NCBI RefSeq assembly: GCF_002836255.1 | Contig: NZ_PJAU01000041.1 | Coordinates: forward strand, 1-32,048 | DNA length: 32,048 bases | From: Colwellia sp. 75C3 | Lineage (GTDB): Bacteria; Pseudomonadota; Gammaproteobacteria; Enterobacterales; Alteromonadaceae | Direction: 5' to 3' | Shown here: positions 17,088 through 26,900 of the stretch, piece after piece | How positions within the stretch are numbered: the first letter of the stretch is position 1 | Layout: the number at the start of each line of letters is the position of its first letter | Notes under the pieces: model-generated | Told to the model about the DNA's origin: nothing | What the model saw: only the letters and a program-made list of their open reading frames with translations | The model's database searches: none | Position numbers and translations under genes: made by a program

Positions 17088-17468
17088 TTAACCCATGATA
17101 TTTTTTTTATTATGAAAGAGCATATCGCCCATACGGCACACGTTTTTACCTTCAAACTTTACATCAAATGAATAGAGCATAAATTCACATTCACCTTTTG
17201 TTTTGCCACTAATAATGCCTTTATGTATACCGGGTTCATCGCCAGCACTTTTTTTGTATATAGCCGCTTTTACCATCGGCATTTTTTTATCAACTGTTAC
17301 CGATTTTGGCCCTTTATCGGTATCAGACGCCATACCAATATTTGGGTAAGGAATAGGCACAACCGCAGGCCCCACTTGTGTTTTACACACATCAGGGAAA
17401 GCAATACTCATACCGCCACTGCCTTTATGGGCAATACCACGTGAATTTGCAAAGGTTGTTTGAGCCAT
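17088..17468 (-). CDS. DUF4150 PAAR-like spike-tip protein
   Basis: 126 residues: MAQTTFANSRGIAHKGSGG, SIAFPDVCKT, PIPYPNIGMASDTDKGPKSV and GMGD-like CRMGDMLFHNKK. This is the DUF4150 PAAR-like fold that caps the VgrG trimer and carries or recruits effectors. No toxin domain is fused, so the AHH effector must be joined non-covalently, presumably with help from the DUF2169 adaptor encoded just upstream. Shine-Dalgarno GGAGAA lies before ATG 17466-17468. Confidence 0.9.
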   Translation of the reverse strand: MAQTTFANSRGIAHKGSGGMSIAFPDVCKTQVGPAVVPIPYPNIGMASDTDKGPKSVTVDKKMPMVKAAIYKKSAGDEPGIHKGIISGKTKGECEFMLYSFDVKFEGKNVCRMGDMLFHNKKNIMG

Positions 17469-17495
17469 AATATTCTCCGATGATGTACAGGTAAC

Positions 17496-18488
17496 TTAGC
17501 GAGAGAGTTTTAATTCAATCTCACTAATATTTGCTAAATTCTTGTCGCATTGAAATGGCGCTAACCAAACCATTGATAATTGTTTTTGGTTAGGGTGCAG
17601 TGTCAGGGTTTCAATATTGAGCGTAACTGGCATCGCTTCATCTTTTAACATAACATTACAGCTCATTTTCACATGCGGTACACTCAGATTAATATCGCCA
17701 GCAGGGTGCATACCTTTAATCACTAAAGGCTCGCCTCCCTGTAAATACCCGGGATAAACCAAGTCAGGGTGTGCGGCATTTAAAAAACGCTTATCAAAAT
17801 CTATTGGTAAATACGGTGCTCGCGTGGTTTGCCATGTTTCGTCATACGTTCCAGCCCATTGAGTCCGCGGAGTCCAATAACTGCAAATTGGCGCAAAACC
17901 AGCCGGAATAGGCGTATCTTTGATACCTTGAATCAACTGGTTTGGGTCTTCAATATTGGGCAGTGCTCGCCCTTCCATTTCAGCTTTAGAGCGTTTACCT
18001 GAAAAACCACAGCCTACTAAATTTCTTTCCTCGGCCAATATTGTTGACTCATCAACTTGATGTTGACCACCATAAGCACGCTCATATACCAAGGGCATAG
18101 ATTGAAATGGAACTGCGCTACTTGGTACGCCATTTACCCACTGCCTATCACCAAATACTCTCACTGTTTTTTGAACTTGACCTACAGCTAAATGTACATC
18201 TAACTGCTTTACGTTCTGGTTATTGAGTGCACATGCATTACCTTGCATTAAAATATCAGTGCAATTTTTACCAATGTGAAAATCAGACAACGCCTTAATA
18301 CTAGATAAGCCTGGCTCCCCCCAATATTCATCAGCTTTCTGAGGAGGCGTTTGTTCATCGGCTAAACTCCACTGCTGTCCCATGATAAAGGTAGCTTTAA
18401 CGATGACATACAAGGAATCTATGCCTTTTTCATTTGGGAAAGTTGCTATATCTGCGGAAAATGGGGTGCTATTGTTAAGTTGAAGCAT
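17496..18488 (-). CDS. DUF2169 T6SS effector-loading adaptor
   Basis: 330 residues with the DUF2169 start LQLNNSTPFSADIATFPNEK and VIVKATFIMGQQWSLADEQ, then VRVFGDRQWVNG, PLVYERAYGG and a C-terminal beta-rich part. In Agrobacterium a DUF2169 protein is needed to load a PAAR-linked nuclease effector onto VgrG. The same order VgrG - DUF2169 - DUF4150 - effector is seen here, so the role is transferred with fair confidence. The protein has no signal peptide and is probably cytoplasmic. Confidence 0.9.
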   Translation of the reverse strand: MLQLNNSTPFSADIATFPNEKGIDSLYVIVKATFIMGQQWSLADEQTPPQKADEYWGEPGLSSIKALSDFHIGKNCTDILMQGNACALNNQNVKQLDVHLAVGQVQKTVRVFGDRQWVNGVPSSAVPFQSMPLVYERAYGGQHQVDESTILAEERNLVGCGFSGKRSKAEMEGRALPNIEDPNQLIQGIKDTPIPAGFAPICSYWTPRTQWAGTYDETWQTTRAPYLPIDFDKRFLNAAHPDLVYPGYLQGGEPLVIKGMHPAGDINLSVPHVKMSCNVMLKDEAMPVTLNIETLTLHPNQKQLSMVWLAPFQCDKNLANISEIELKLSR

Positions 18489-18509
18489 ACGAGTATTACC
18501 TTAAGTGAA

Positions 18510-19082
18510 TTAATTCACTTGAACTGAGCCGCCTAAAATACGATTAACTCCGGTTGAGCGGTTTAATAGGTATTTCCCACGGATCATTACTTTACCCGCT
18601 TTAGTTAGTGTGATGCTTGACTCACCACATTTAAATACCATCTCATCTTCGGCTTCGAAGGTTACTTTTTTACCTTCAACATTTACGTTATCAATGTTTA
18701 AGCTTGCTGCTAGCTCTACTGATTCAGATTTTTCATCGAGTTGAGGTGACGTATTTTTTTGAGACGCTTCAAAATTATCTAACATGGCTTGTAGCGGACT
18801 ATGAATTAGACCAATAACAATAGGTTGCGATAAATCACCTTGATTAAATAATAACGCCACTTGTCGATTAATTTGTTGCTGTGTCAACGCCAGAGTAGTT
18901 ATAGCAGTTAGTGCTTGTTCGCTCGGGTTAAGTGAGAAATTAACTTCTGGCTGACCTAACGCATTAATTGCTGCAATAGTGCCTAAAACAATTTCACCCG
19001 GTGCAATACTCTGCGTTAGCTTTTCTTCATCTGACGTTGAACCAAACACATCGATGTCAGGTTGATGATTAGTTGGCAACAA
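18510..19082 (-). CDS. DUF6484-type protein with VgrG-like tail, TTG start
   Basis: 190 residues. The first half (SIAPGEIVLGTIAAINALGQ, QINRQVALLFNQGDLSQPIV, IGLIHSPLQ) resembles the beta-barrel DUF6484 domain found beside VgrG genes. The last 60 residues (KVTFEAEDEMVFKCGESSIT, KAGKVMIRGKYLL, GGSVQVN) parallel the C-terminal needle of the adjacent VgrG (GITLEAEDEITIKTG, NGEITISGKDI, KGSKVVAN). The only sensible start is TTG 19080-19082, inside the last codons of vgrG, with GGGAG 5 nt upstream; the genes overlap by 14 nt. A role at the spike-cargo junction is inferred. Confidence 0.78.
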   Translation of the reverse strand: MLPTNHQPDIDVFGSTSDEEKLTQSIAPGEIVLGTIAAINALGQPEVNFSLNPSEQALTAITTLALTQQQINRQVALLFNQGDLSQPIVIGLIHSPLQAMLDNFEASQKNTSPQLDEKSESVELAASLNIDNVNVEGKKVTFEAEDEMVFKCGESSITLTKAGKVMIRGKYLLNRSTGVNRILGGSVQVN

Positions 19083-21096
19083 CTTTACTCCCTTTCAAAA
19101 TAACATTACCCGATGCTTTCGCTGTTATTTTACCTGAGCCTTTAAAGGTAATATCCTTACCGCTAATGGTTATTTCACCATTCTTTTTCATTATGATTTT
19201 TGCTGAGCCCGTTTTAATGGTTATTTCGTCTTCAGCCTCTAAAGTAATACCTTTTGCCTGTAAACCATAACCTTTAGTGACACTCTCTGCGTATTCACCT
19301 TTAATCGTTTCGCGTAAATCTTTAGCGACATTGATGACCATATTGCCACCAACACTTTCATCATGGTCTTTACCGACATTAACGGTTTTATTTTTAGTCA
19401 CATCATCTAAGCGGTTATTTTTAACGACTAAGCTACTATCGTTTTCAACAATGGTATTTTCATTATTTTTAATCGTTGTAGTTTTATCATTATCAACGGT
19501 AACAAATTCATTATTTTTAACAACCACCATTCTGTCTTTGCCAACAGTAAGGTTGTCATTGTTACCTATATCAACACGTTGGTTATTTTTAATTAACCCT
19601 TCAAGATCTTTCTCCGCTTGAATATAAACTTTTTCACTATCTTTTTTATCTTCAAAGCTCAGTTCATTAAAATTATCAGCGCCGCCTTTTTTACTGGAAT
19701 GCGTTTTAATACCACTTTGCGTTTTAGAAGCAAACGGCGGCTTATTATTACCGTTATAAACACTACCCGTTACAATAGGACGATCAGGATCACCATCTAA
19801 GAAGCTAACAATTACTTCATGACCAATGCGAGGAATAAATGACGATCCCCAGCCATTACCCGCGAATGATTGCATCACACGTATAAAACACGAACTGTTT
19901 TCGTCTTTTTTACCGTCTCGGTCCCACATAAACTGTACTTTTATGCGACCAAATTCATCAATATATATTTCTTCGCCTTTAGGGCCTGTCACTAAGGCAG
20001 ATTGCGGTCCGTACATAACAGGACGTGTATAAACCATAGGGGGTCTATACATTTTTTCCAGTGGCATACAGTTGAATGAATTACTGTATTGCTGGTCACC
20101 ACCTTGACTTGAAAAGTAACTTGCATCATTTGCTTGGTGATGCACACTTAACAGTAAAAATTTACCTTGTTCAGATTTAGCTTCATGTTTTAATAAATTA
20201 AAAAATTGTCCTGCACTGAAACTACTACAACTACTGCCGCCACTAATGGTATTTGCACCCGCTTCTTCAGCGTCCATTCTTGCATCAGCAAGCTTTTTAC
20301 CTAGGGCAAAGTCGTATTGGCTTGGGTAACCATAATGTTTGAATTGGCTATTTTTTTCTAACTTACTTTTTGACGTACTTTGTGCGAGTAAACTTTTATT
20401 CGGCTCTTTAAAGTTATAGTCATTAACTATCCACTCACCTTTTTTCAGCTCATAATTATGTTGCCATGTGTTAATTTCAGCATCTGGGCTATTCCCCTTG
20501 GAATAGGTGAGTTTACTCTGCGCGGTTTCGGCATAAGCACTCATTTGGTCAACAATAACTAAGGTATGTTTTTTCTTATCGTGGCTAAAGAAGCTGGCAT
20601 AACCCTCCTCTGCTAATAATCGCATTACAAAAGCTAAATCACTTTCGCCATATTGCACACAATACTCACGAGGATTACCACCCTCAGCTTTAAAGTCAAA
20701 ATCGTTATAACCTAAGTCAGAGAAAACTTGGCTAACAATATCTTTAGTATTCTTATTTTGAAATATACGACGGTTTTCCGTCTGATTGAGAAACCACGTC
20801 CATGGCACAATCGTAAGTTGATATTCTCTTAACCCGCTATTCTTAATTTCACCAAAAGAGAAATGACTAACGAAACCATTGAAAACTCTTTTTTCATCAT
20901 CGTGAATAGTAAAAGTCACCGATTTATGAATTAAGTCTTCTGGTTTAATATCAGTATTTTGAGATAGTACATTTAAACTAAATTGAAAAAGAGACGAGAT
21001 GGCTTCGATACCATTAATCGAAGTAAGCAGCAGTTCATCTTTTGCTAACGGTGTAGCAATTGAAAGAAAACGGCCGTCTTGAGTAAATCCACTCAT
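19069..21096 (-). CDS. vgrG: T6SS spike protein VgrG (TssI)
   Basis: 675 residues, the trimeric puncturing spike. The gp27-like domain occupies about 1-370 (LLTSINGIEAISSLFQFSLN, RRIFQNKNTKDIVSQVFSDL, YCVQYGESDLAFVMRLLAEE). The gp5-like OB domain is at about 380-470 (GRIKVQFMWDRDGKKDENSS, SFIPRIGHEVIVSFLDGDPD, RPIVTGSVYNG). The VgrG motif THSSKKGGADNFNELSFEDK comes next, then a beta-helical needle with repeats such as VKNNRLDDVTKNKTVNVGKD ending KGSKVVAN. There is no C-terminal effector extension, so cargo must be carried by the PAAR-like tip. The next gene overlaps its end by 14 nt. A possible -10 (TATAAT, 21121-21126) precedes it with no good -35. Confidence 0.97.
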   Translation of the reverse strand: MSGFTQDGRFLSIATPLAKDELLLTSINGIEAISSLFQFSLNVLSQNTDIKPEDLIHKSVTFTIHDDEKRVFNGFVSHFSFGEIKNSGLREYQLTIVPWTWFLNQTENRRIFQNKNTKDIVSQVFSDLGYNDFDFKAEGGNPREYCVQYGESDLAFVMRLLAEEGYASFFSHDKKKHTLVIVDQMSAYAETAQSKLTYSKGNSPDAEINTWQHNYELKKGEWIVNDYNFKEPNKSLLAQSTSKSKLEKNSQFKHYGYPSQYDFALGKKLADARMDAEEAGANTISGGSSCSSFSAGQFFNLLKHEAKSEQGKFLLLSVHHQANDASYFSSQGGDQQYSNSFNCMPLEKMYRPPMVYTRPVMYGPQSALVTGPKGEEIYIDEFGRIKVQFMWDRDGKKDENSSCFIRVMQSFAGNGWGSSFIPRIGHEVIVSFLDGDPDRPIVTGSVYNGNNKPPFASKTQSGIKTHSSKKGGADNFNELSFEDKKDSEKVYIQAEKDLEGLIKNNQRVDIGNNDNLTVGKDRMVVVKNNEFVTVDNDKTTTIKNNENTIVENDSSLVVKNNRLDDVTKNKTVNVGKDHDESVGGNMVINVAKDLRETIKGEYAESVTKGYGLQAKGITLEAEDEITIKTGSAKIIMKKNGEITISGKDITFKGSGKITAKASGNVILKGSKVVAN

Positions 21097-21172
21097 GTAC
21101 TAATTCCCCTCCATGAGAATATTATATAACAAAGCTATTCTATTCTTTTTGGAATAATTTTTATAAAAGTAT

Positions 21173-21201
21173 AAAAAAATACAGCCTCTAAAGGCTGTAT
21201 T
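21173..21201 (-). terminator. Intrinsic terminator between hcp and vgrG
   Basis: Stem AATACAGCC (21178-21186) / GGCTGTATT (21193-21201), loop TCTAAA. The minus-strand transcript then has seven U (A-run 21173-21179). It lies directly after the hcp stop, so hcp is transcribed mostly alone, in excess over vgrG; this suits a tube protein needed in many copies. Confidence 0.9.
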
Positions 21202-21214
21202 ATTCAGTGCAAAA

Positions 21215-21697
21215 TTATAAAGCTTTTGCTGATGTTAAGTCATAACCAGCACGCTGCGGGCTACCACTTTTGTTACTACCATCGTAATCAGTGTAATTAA
21301 TTTCACACTTAGAGAAGCTAAGTGTTAAGTTTTCAGTAGGCTCTTCATCGCCGTCAGCAGCAATGTGATAACTACTTACTAAACAGTCTTGTAAAGCGTA
21401 TTGCATAAACTCTTCAACTTTGTCGCTTCCAGTGCGAACAAACTTAAGCGTTACTTTTTTACCAGATGAACCAGAAACCGCTTCTTTAAATAATGCAGAA
21501 ACTGAGTTGTCTGCTTTTTTAGTTAAAGAAACTTCTGATACGTTAGGCTTACCGACTTCACGGTTTGCCATTTTACCTGATTCCATTGTAAGGCCACGGC
21601 TAACACCGAAACTTACAGAATCAACTAATACGTGGTTCTCAAAACCTTCTGCTGTAACGTTCCCTTTGATTCCTTCAAACTCAAGATATATTGCCAT
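21215..21697 (-). CDS. hcp: T6SS tube protein Hcp (TssD)
   Basis: 160 residues forming hexameric rings of the inner tube. MAIYLEFEGIKGNVTAEGFE, SVSFGVSRGLTMESGKMANR and KCEINYTDY are family motifs. It is a little short but complete, with no C-terminal toxin extension. The first gene of the T6SS unit, it is insulated by a terminator. Its 185-bp upstream region contains an inverted repeat (21728-21751) but no certain promoter. Confidence 0.96.
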   Translation of the reverse strand: MAIYLEFEGIKGNVTAEGFENHVLVDSVSFGVSRGLTMESGKMANREVGKPNVSEVSLTKKADNSVSALFKEAVSGSSGKKVTLKFVRTGSDKVEEFMQYALQDCLVSSYHIAADGDEEPTENLTLSFSKCEINYTDYDGSNKSGSPQRAGYDLTSAKAL

Positions 21698-21727
21698 TTT
21701 ATTTCAATTTCCATTTTAAAAGTTAAA

Positions 21728-21751
21728 GAACACTAATAGATATCTGTGTTC
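21728..21751 (-). promoter_or_regulatory. Nested inverted repeat upstream of hcp
   Basis: GAACAC (21728-21733) and GTGTTC (21746-21751) flank the palindrome AGATATCT (21738-21745), 31 bp before the hcp ATG. It may be a 5' UTR stem or an operator; I cannot name a binding protein. A TTGAAT/TATTTT pair with 17-bp spacing a little further upstream on the minus strand is a weak promoter candidate. Confidence 0.4.
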
Positions 21752-21882
21752 ATCCTATTTCCTGTGCCTAAAATAAGATATTTTTAACATAAATTCAATG
21801 AAAATTTAACATAAAACAGCGGTTTCTGTACATTTATTAACTTTTACTTATTTGGCGCATATACATTCGCTATTAATATGAT

Positions 21883-23784
21883 TTAAAAGCTGTATTGAAA
21901 GTTAAAAGTCAGTAATGCGGAGTCATATTCAGGCTCTTCACCTACAATTTTTAATTCACTCATTACCGGAAAGGCTATTTGTAATGTGCCACTGGCACCG
22001 CTGTTATGCGCAATTTGTAAACCGAAGCCAACATCCGCTAAATTTGCCGTTGCATTAGGCTCCCCTTCTTGAAGAGAATAACGGTAAGCAAAGCCATAAT
22101 CGACAAACACAAAAGGTTTAAATACGTTAGTAAAGTCTACATTAGCTATATTAAAATCGAACATATCTGGGGCATTAAACATCCAATCAACACCTAAGAA
22201 CACTGCATCATCACCCGTAAAGTAACTTTGCGTAAAACCACGTATTTTTGTTGGCCCTGTTAATGAATATCGTGCAATTGTTGACAGTGTAGTACCTGAA
22301 TATTGCAAATGATTTTTAAAAATAAGCCTTGAGCTGCTATCTGTAAAAGGAACTTTTAAAAAGCTCAGCAAGGTATAATCGACAGAATACACATCAAAGT
22401 GTTGTTCTTGCCCTATGCTAAAACCATACTCAAAGTTTCCTCGGTTATAAGTAAAGGTCGCATCATGTAAAAGCTTACTTTTATCATCAAGCAAGTCAAA
22501 GTGATAAGATAAATAGATGTTTGAAAGGGTTTGATCTAGAAAGGTAGAGGGTTTTTCTGGATCGCCAAAATGTAAATCTGAGTTAATACGATCTACTCTC
22601 AATTCATAGCTACTATTCCGTTTACGGCTTCGTTGAGCAATATAACGAGCATGAGCACCGTAAACATTAACTATGCCACTTAACTCAGCTAATTCAGCCA
22701 CTGATGATTGATCAGAAACAAATTGGTTTTCAGAAATATCAAAGCCCACTCTTACCCGTGGACTAACAAAATTACTTTCATAACTAACCTGCCCATAGTT
22801 GGTACCAAACGGGAATACCGATTGTAAAATACTTAGATGAAAATAATCGGCTATGCCAAATAAGTTATTTACTTGGCCATCTAAAAACAAACGATGTAGA
22901 CCTGTATCTTCAGTACCATGATTATCAATACGGGTAGAGAAATTAAAAAGTGCTTCATCTCGCACATTCACTTTTAACCGCGTATCACCAACTTGTCTTC
23001 CTGGCTCAAAATAACCATCAACACTAATACCAGGAAAGTTATTTATTAAAAATAAATTTTCCTCAATAGATTGACTGGTAACTGGCTTATCAATAAAGTC
23101 CTCAAATACCTTTGTTAAGGTATCGTTATCATACATAGTGTTATTTTCAACCTGAACCTCACCTAAAGTACCCAGTAATACCGTTAAGTTAACAATGCCA
23201 TCACGTACTTGCTGTTTAGGAATATACGCCTTAGCGAGAATAAAACCACGCTCACGGTAAAACTGAGTAATACTGCTCGCTACACCTTCAATTTGCCCTA
23301 TTGTTACCCCACGTTTACCTTGCTGGGCACGTATAAGCCAAACCAGCTGTTGTACTTCCAGTGAGCTTACGTGGCGATCAATCGTTTCTTCCTCAATATC
23401 AACCAATAAGTCTGAGAGTTCACCCAATTCATCAATGGTATAACCCGATTGCAGTAACTTGCCCTCTCCCATCAAATTAAATCGAATACCCTCAACCAAC
23501 TCCCCGATTGCTTCGCGGGTTATACCCAATTCAGGGAACTCAACTAAGCCTTGAATTCTAAACTCAGCAACACCGAGTCTAGGTCCAGCCATGGGGTCAG
23601 GAAGCCTGTCTCGTACCGCTGGAATATTCATATCCTTGAGTAAGGTTTTTTCTTTTATTTCTCTAAGCTGCTCAATCTCTGGCATTTTTATAAAATCAGC
23701 TTTCACTTCTGAAAGCAAAATAAAACTTCCGACAAAAGAAAATGCACAGAACAATGCACACTTTGTCAATATTCCATTAGACAC
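21883..23784 (-). CDS. Two-partner secretion outer membrane transporter (TpsB, FhaC/ShlB family)
   Basis: 633 residues. There is a signal peptide at 1-29 (hydrophobic ALFCAFSFVGSFILL, cleavage after EVKA). POTRA domains cover about 72-275, including FRIQGLVEFPELGI and YRERGFILAKAYIPKQQVRD. The 16-strand ShlB barrel runs from about 285 to the end. The conserved L6-loop motif is present as IRGF (TKIRGFTQSYFTGDDAVFLG), and the protein ends in Phe (TFNFQYSF), as expected for a BAM substrate. POTRA1 appears extended. It exports the giant TpsA encoded 116 bp upstream. Translation seems to start at GTG 23782-23784 with AAGG upstream; no better ATG is available. Confidence 0.93.
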   Translation of the reverse strand: MSNGILTKCALFCAFSFVGSFILLSEVKADFIKMPEIEQLREIKEKTLLKDMNIPAVRDRLPDPMAGPRLGVAEFRIQGLVEFPELGITREAIGELVEGIRFNLMGEGKLLQSGYTIDELGELSDLLVDIEEETIDRHVSSLEVQQLVWLIRAQQGKRGVTIGQIEGVASSITQFYRERGFILAKAYIPKQQVRDGIVNLTVLLGTLGEVQVENNTMYDNDTLTKVFEDFIDKPVTSQSIEENLFLINNFPGISVDGYFEPGRQVGDTRLKVNVRDEALFNFSTRIDNHGTEDTGLHRLFLDGQVNNLFGIADYFHLSILQSVFPFGTNYGQVSYESNFVSPRVRVGFDISENQFVSDQSSVAELAELSGIVNVYGAHARYIAQRSRKRNSSYELRVDRINSDLHFGDPEKPSTFLDQTLSNIYLSYHFDLLDDKSKLLHDATFTYNRGNFEYGFSIGQEQHFDVYSVDYTLLSFLKVPFTDSSSRLIFKNHLQYSGTTLSTIARYSLTGPTKIRGFTQSYFTGDDAVFLGVDWMFNAPDMFDFNIANVDFTNVFKPFVFVDYGFAYRYSLQEGEPNATANLADVGFGLQIAHNSGASGTLQIAFPVMSELKIVGEEPEYDSALLTFNFQYSF

Positions 23785-23807
23785 GACTGTAACCTTATTA
23801 ATTATTT

Positions 23808-23823
23808 AACCTGAGCTCAGGTT
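23808..23823. promoter_or_regulatory. 16-bp perfect palindrome between tpsA and tpsB
   Basis: AACCTGAGCTCAGGTT reads the same on both strands, 24 bp before the tpsB start. It could be an operator controlling tpsB or a small RNA stem. A second imperfect pair TTGTCA/TGACAA lies at 23868-23889. Neither looks like an intrinsic terminator. Confidence 0.55.
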
Positions 23824-23900
23824 GTTTATATTTATTCTTATTTATTTACTTGAGCAAGAGATGGCCATTGTCAGCGCCACCAATGACAACAATTCAGCGA

Positions 23901-26900
23901 TTACTCTTCTTCTTCTGTTTGCTCTGCATCTTCATTTTCATTTTCATACTCCGAGTCCGCAAATTCATCACCATCACGCTGATCTCTAGGTAACAATATC
24001 GATAAACTATCAACGTTATAGTTTTTAATATCAGAAAATATAGCTGGATCTATCTCATCTAAAGACTCAACAGATAATAGGTTTCGACTGGTTATTACCG
24101 CCAAACTACTGGTATCTGACAAATCACCTGATGTAAAGATATATAGCGGCTTAGGGTATATATAATCAACACCACCACCCGTATTATATAACGTTAAGCT
24201 GCTATTTAACCTTAACTTTATTGGCTGGCTATAGGTACCAAAAAAGTAGATTTGGTTCACTAGTAATGATTCCCCGGTAATATCAGCATAGGAACTATTA
24301 TAAGGTCTATCGGTGTAAATATTACCTTCACCACTATTAAATATATTGATACGACCAGCATAAGTTAAATCACTAATATCACCATTATAGTGTGCATCAA
24401 TAGCTCCTTGTGTAGCTTTACCATTGGCATCAAACCCCGAAACTTTAAGGTTAATATCCCCGTTATTAGTAAAAATAATATCGCCATTATTTCTTAAGTC
24501 TGTAACAGCAACCGTTTCGCTATTAGCAATATTAATAATGCCATTTTCACCCTTATTGATGGCACTAATTACACTGGTATTTGTGGTAATCGCGGTATCA
24601 AGACCATCGCCATATTGGTTTATTTGATCAAAATCACCCAGACCAATACCTGAAAAGGCACGAAGCATTACTTCAACAGCGGTTAAGTTAGAGTCTTTAC
24701 TTTGAATGGCACCACCCATTGATTCTATAAAAATAGACTCGCCAGCAGTAACATCACCAACCAATACATCACCATTGGCCGTTAAGCTCAGTGCGCCCGT
24801 TACTTCACTACCTAAAATAGTAATTGAATTAACATCAGTTATTTCAGCATTATTAGTAATAATAGCGACTTGAGAAAAATCATTATTTGCATTGGCTAAA
24901 CTCACATCACCATTTGTAGCGGTAAGCATTAATGAAGTACCATCAACACCGACACCAACAGTTAATGCTTCAGTACTAATAATTGAACCATTAGTACTGG
25001 TTGCAGTTAATGTGTCAGCCGTTAATGCTGATAAATCAATATCATTAGCCGCCTTTAGTATGAAGGTATTAGCCGTATTAGCTCCTGAAAATAAAACCGC
25101 TCCGTTAGTGGAGGTGGCCGTTAGACTTTCTGCCTGAAAACCACTAATGCCAATATTATTTGCTGCGACTAAAATGCCATTATTAATACTTGAGCTACCT
25201 GATAGCAATATATCCCCCTCGGCTGTATTAGCATTGAGGTTTACAATATTTACATCGGTAACCGTAATATCATTATTCGCTTGAAGTTGCGCGGAGGTAA
25301 TCTGGCTTGACTGACTTAGCGAGATGCTATTTTTCGTAGACGTGGCTGTTAAATTTTCTGACTGTAGATTAGCAATTTCAACTGCACCGTTGGCAATAAC
25401 GAATAAATTATCAACCGTGTTTGTCCCCGCTAAATTAACAGTTCCTGACGAAGATTCAATAGTAGCTGTTGCATCATTAGTGGCATTATCAACAGTAAAA
25501 TCACCCGTAGAGATAACATCACCTATGGACTTAATATCGACAGTGTTAGCCGAAAGGTAGGTTAAGCTTGTATCGCTATTATTAACAAGATTAATGTCTG
25601 TGCTAGCAGTTAACGACAACCCGCCGGTAAAGGCATTCTGCTCCGTTAAGTTTATCGCTTTTGCCGCCGCTAAAGTAAAGTTGCCCGATGAGGTAATTGC
25701 ACCAGAAGAACTAATATTACCTGTTGCAGAGGTGACTGAAACGTTTCCGGTAACCTCATTCATCTGACCTAAACTAATATCATTTAGTTCGTTAAGATAA
25801 ATATCCCCCGAATGAACATTAACATCCAGTTCAGCAACATCTACCGATAACGCTTTATCCGCTGTGCCAAGTAAAGTTATATTGTTCAAGGTAAGTAAAT
25901 CAGCTTGCACACTACCTTTAAGCTGTGAAACTGTCGTTCCAGTAAGTGATAAGTTACCAACAACCTTTATACTGTCTTTAAAAATGACTGAGCCATCGTT
26001 TGTTATAACAGTAATATCACCTTTATTTTGAGAGTTCATTAAAACGTCAACGGAACCTAAACCGGCACTAAATTGATCTTGTTCAATAGAGAACGTATCA
26101 CCGACAGCTGAATTTAAGGTAAGGCTGGTTGTGGCAATATCGTCAATAACAACGGCGACATCACGATAATAAATTGAAACACTCGCTTCATCGTTACGGT
26201 TGTAACTGAGTTGGTCAAACTGTTCACTGTTATATTCAACGTTAGCATTATAACTTTCACTGTATTGTGCAGAAACCCCGTTTATAGTAACAATATCATT
26301 ACCATCACCGCCATCAAAGCTAACCAAGCTATTGACGGTATTTCGCGTATCATCAAGGTCAACATTAAGTGTGTCGGCACCATCATTACCATTAATAATA
26401 CCTGATAAAGCACCATTTCCTTGAATGAATATGCTATCTACACCATCACTACCATTTATCGTTGAGAAACCCGTAAATGCTAATGCTGTTTGCTGTGTCG
26501 ATGAATCAGTAACAAAGCCAGTATTCAACCCTGACACTGTCCAAGATGAATCAGCGCCACTTTGGCCATTAATGACCCCGCTTTTGTTTGCCGCAATAAG
26601 ACTTTCAAAGCCAATAATATCATCACCAATGGTCACTGAAACATCTTCATTGTAAGTAATAGAATCTACGCCTTCGCCGCCATCCATCTGCTCCTCAATG
26701 TTAACGCTAGTTAACGTAAAGTTATCATTACCAATACCACCAACCACATTAGTAACTTTACCCGATACACCAATAAAGCTATCGTTACCGTCTCCCATAT
26801 CAATCAACGAAATACCGTTAGCACTATTACCGGTACTTACCGTAACAGTGTCTTTTTGTGCACCGCCATAGATGTTATCAATATTGGTAAAGTCAACGAT

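Noticed and set aside
21698..21882. Sigma-54 promoter for hcp, as in some T6SS clusters
   Set aside because: GGCAC occurs on the minus strand but no GC element follows at the required distance.
23785..23900. CdiI-like immunity gene between tpsA and tpsB
   Set aside because: The 116-bp spacer has no open frame with a ribosome-binding site.
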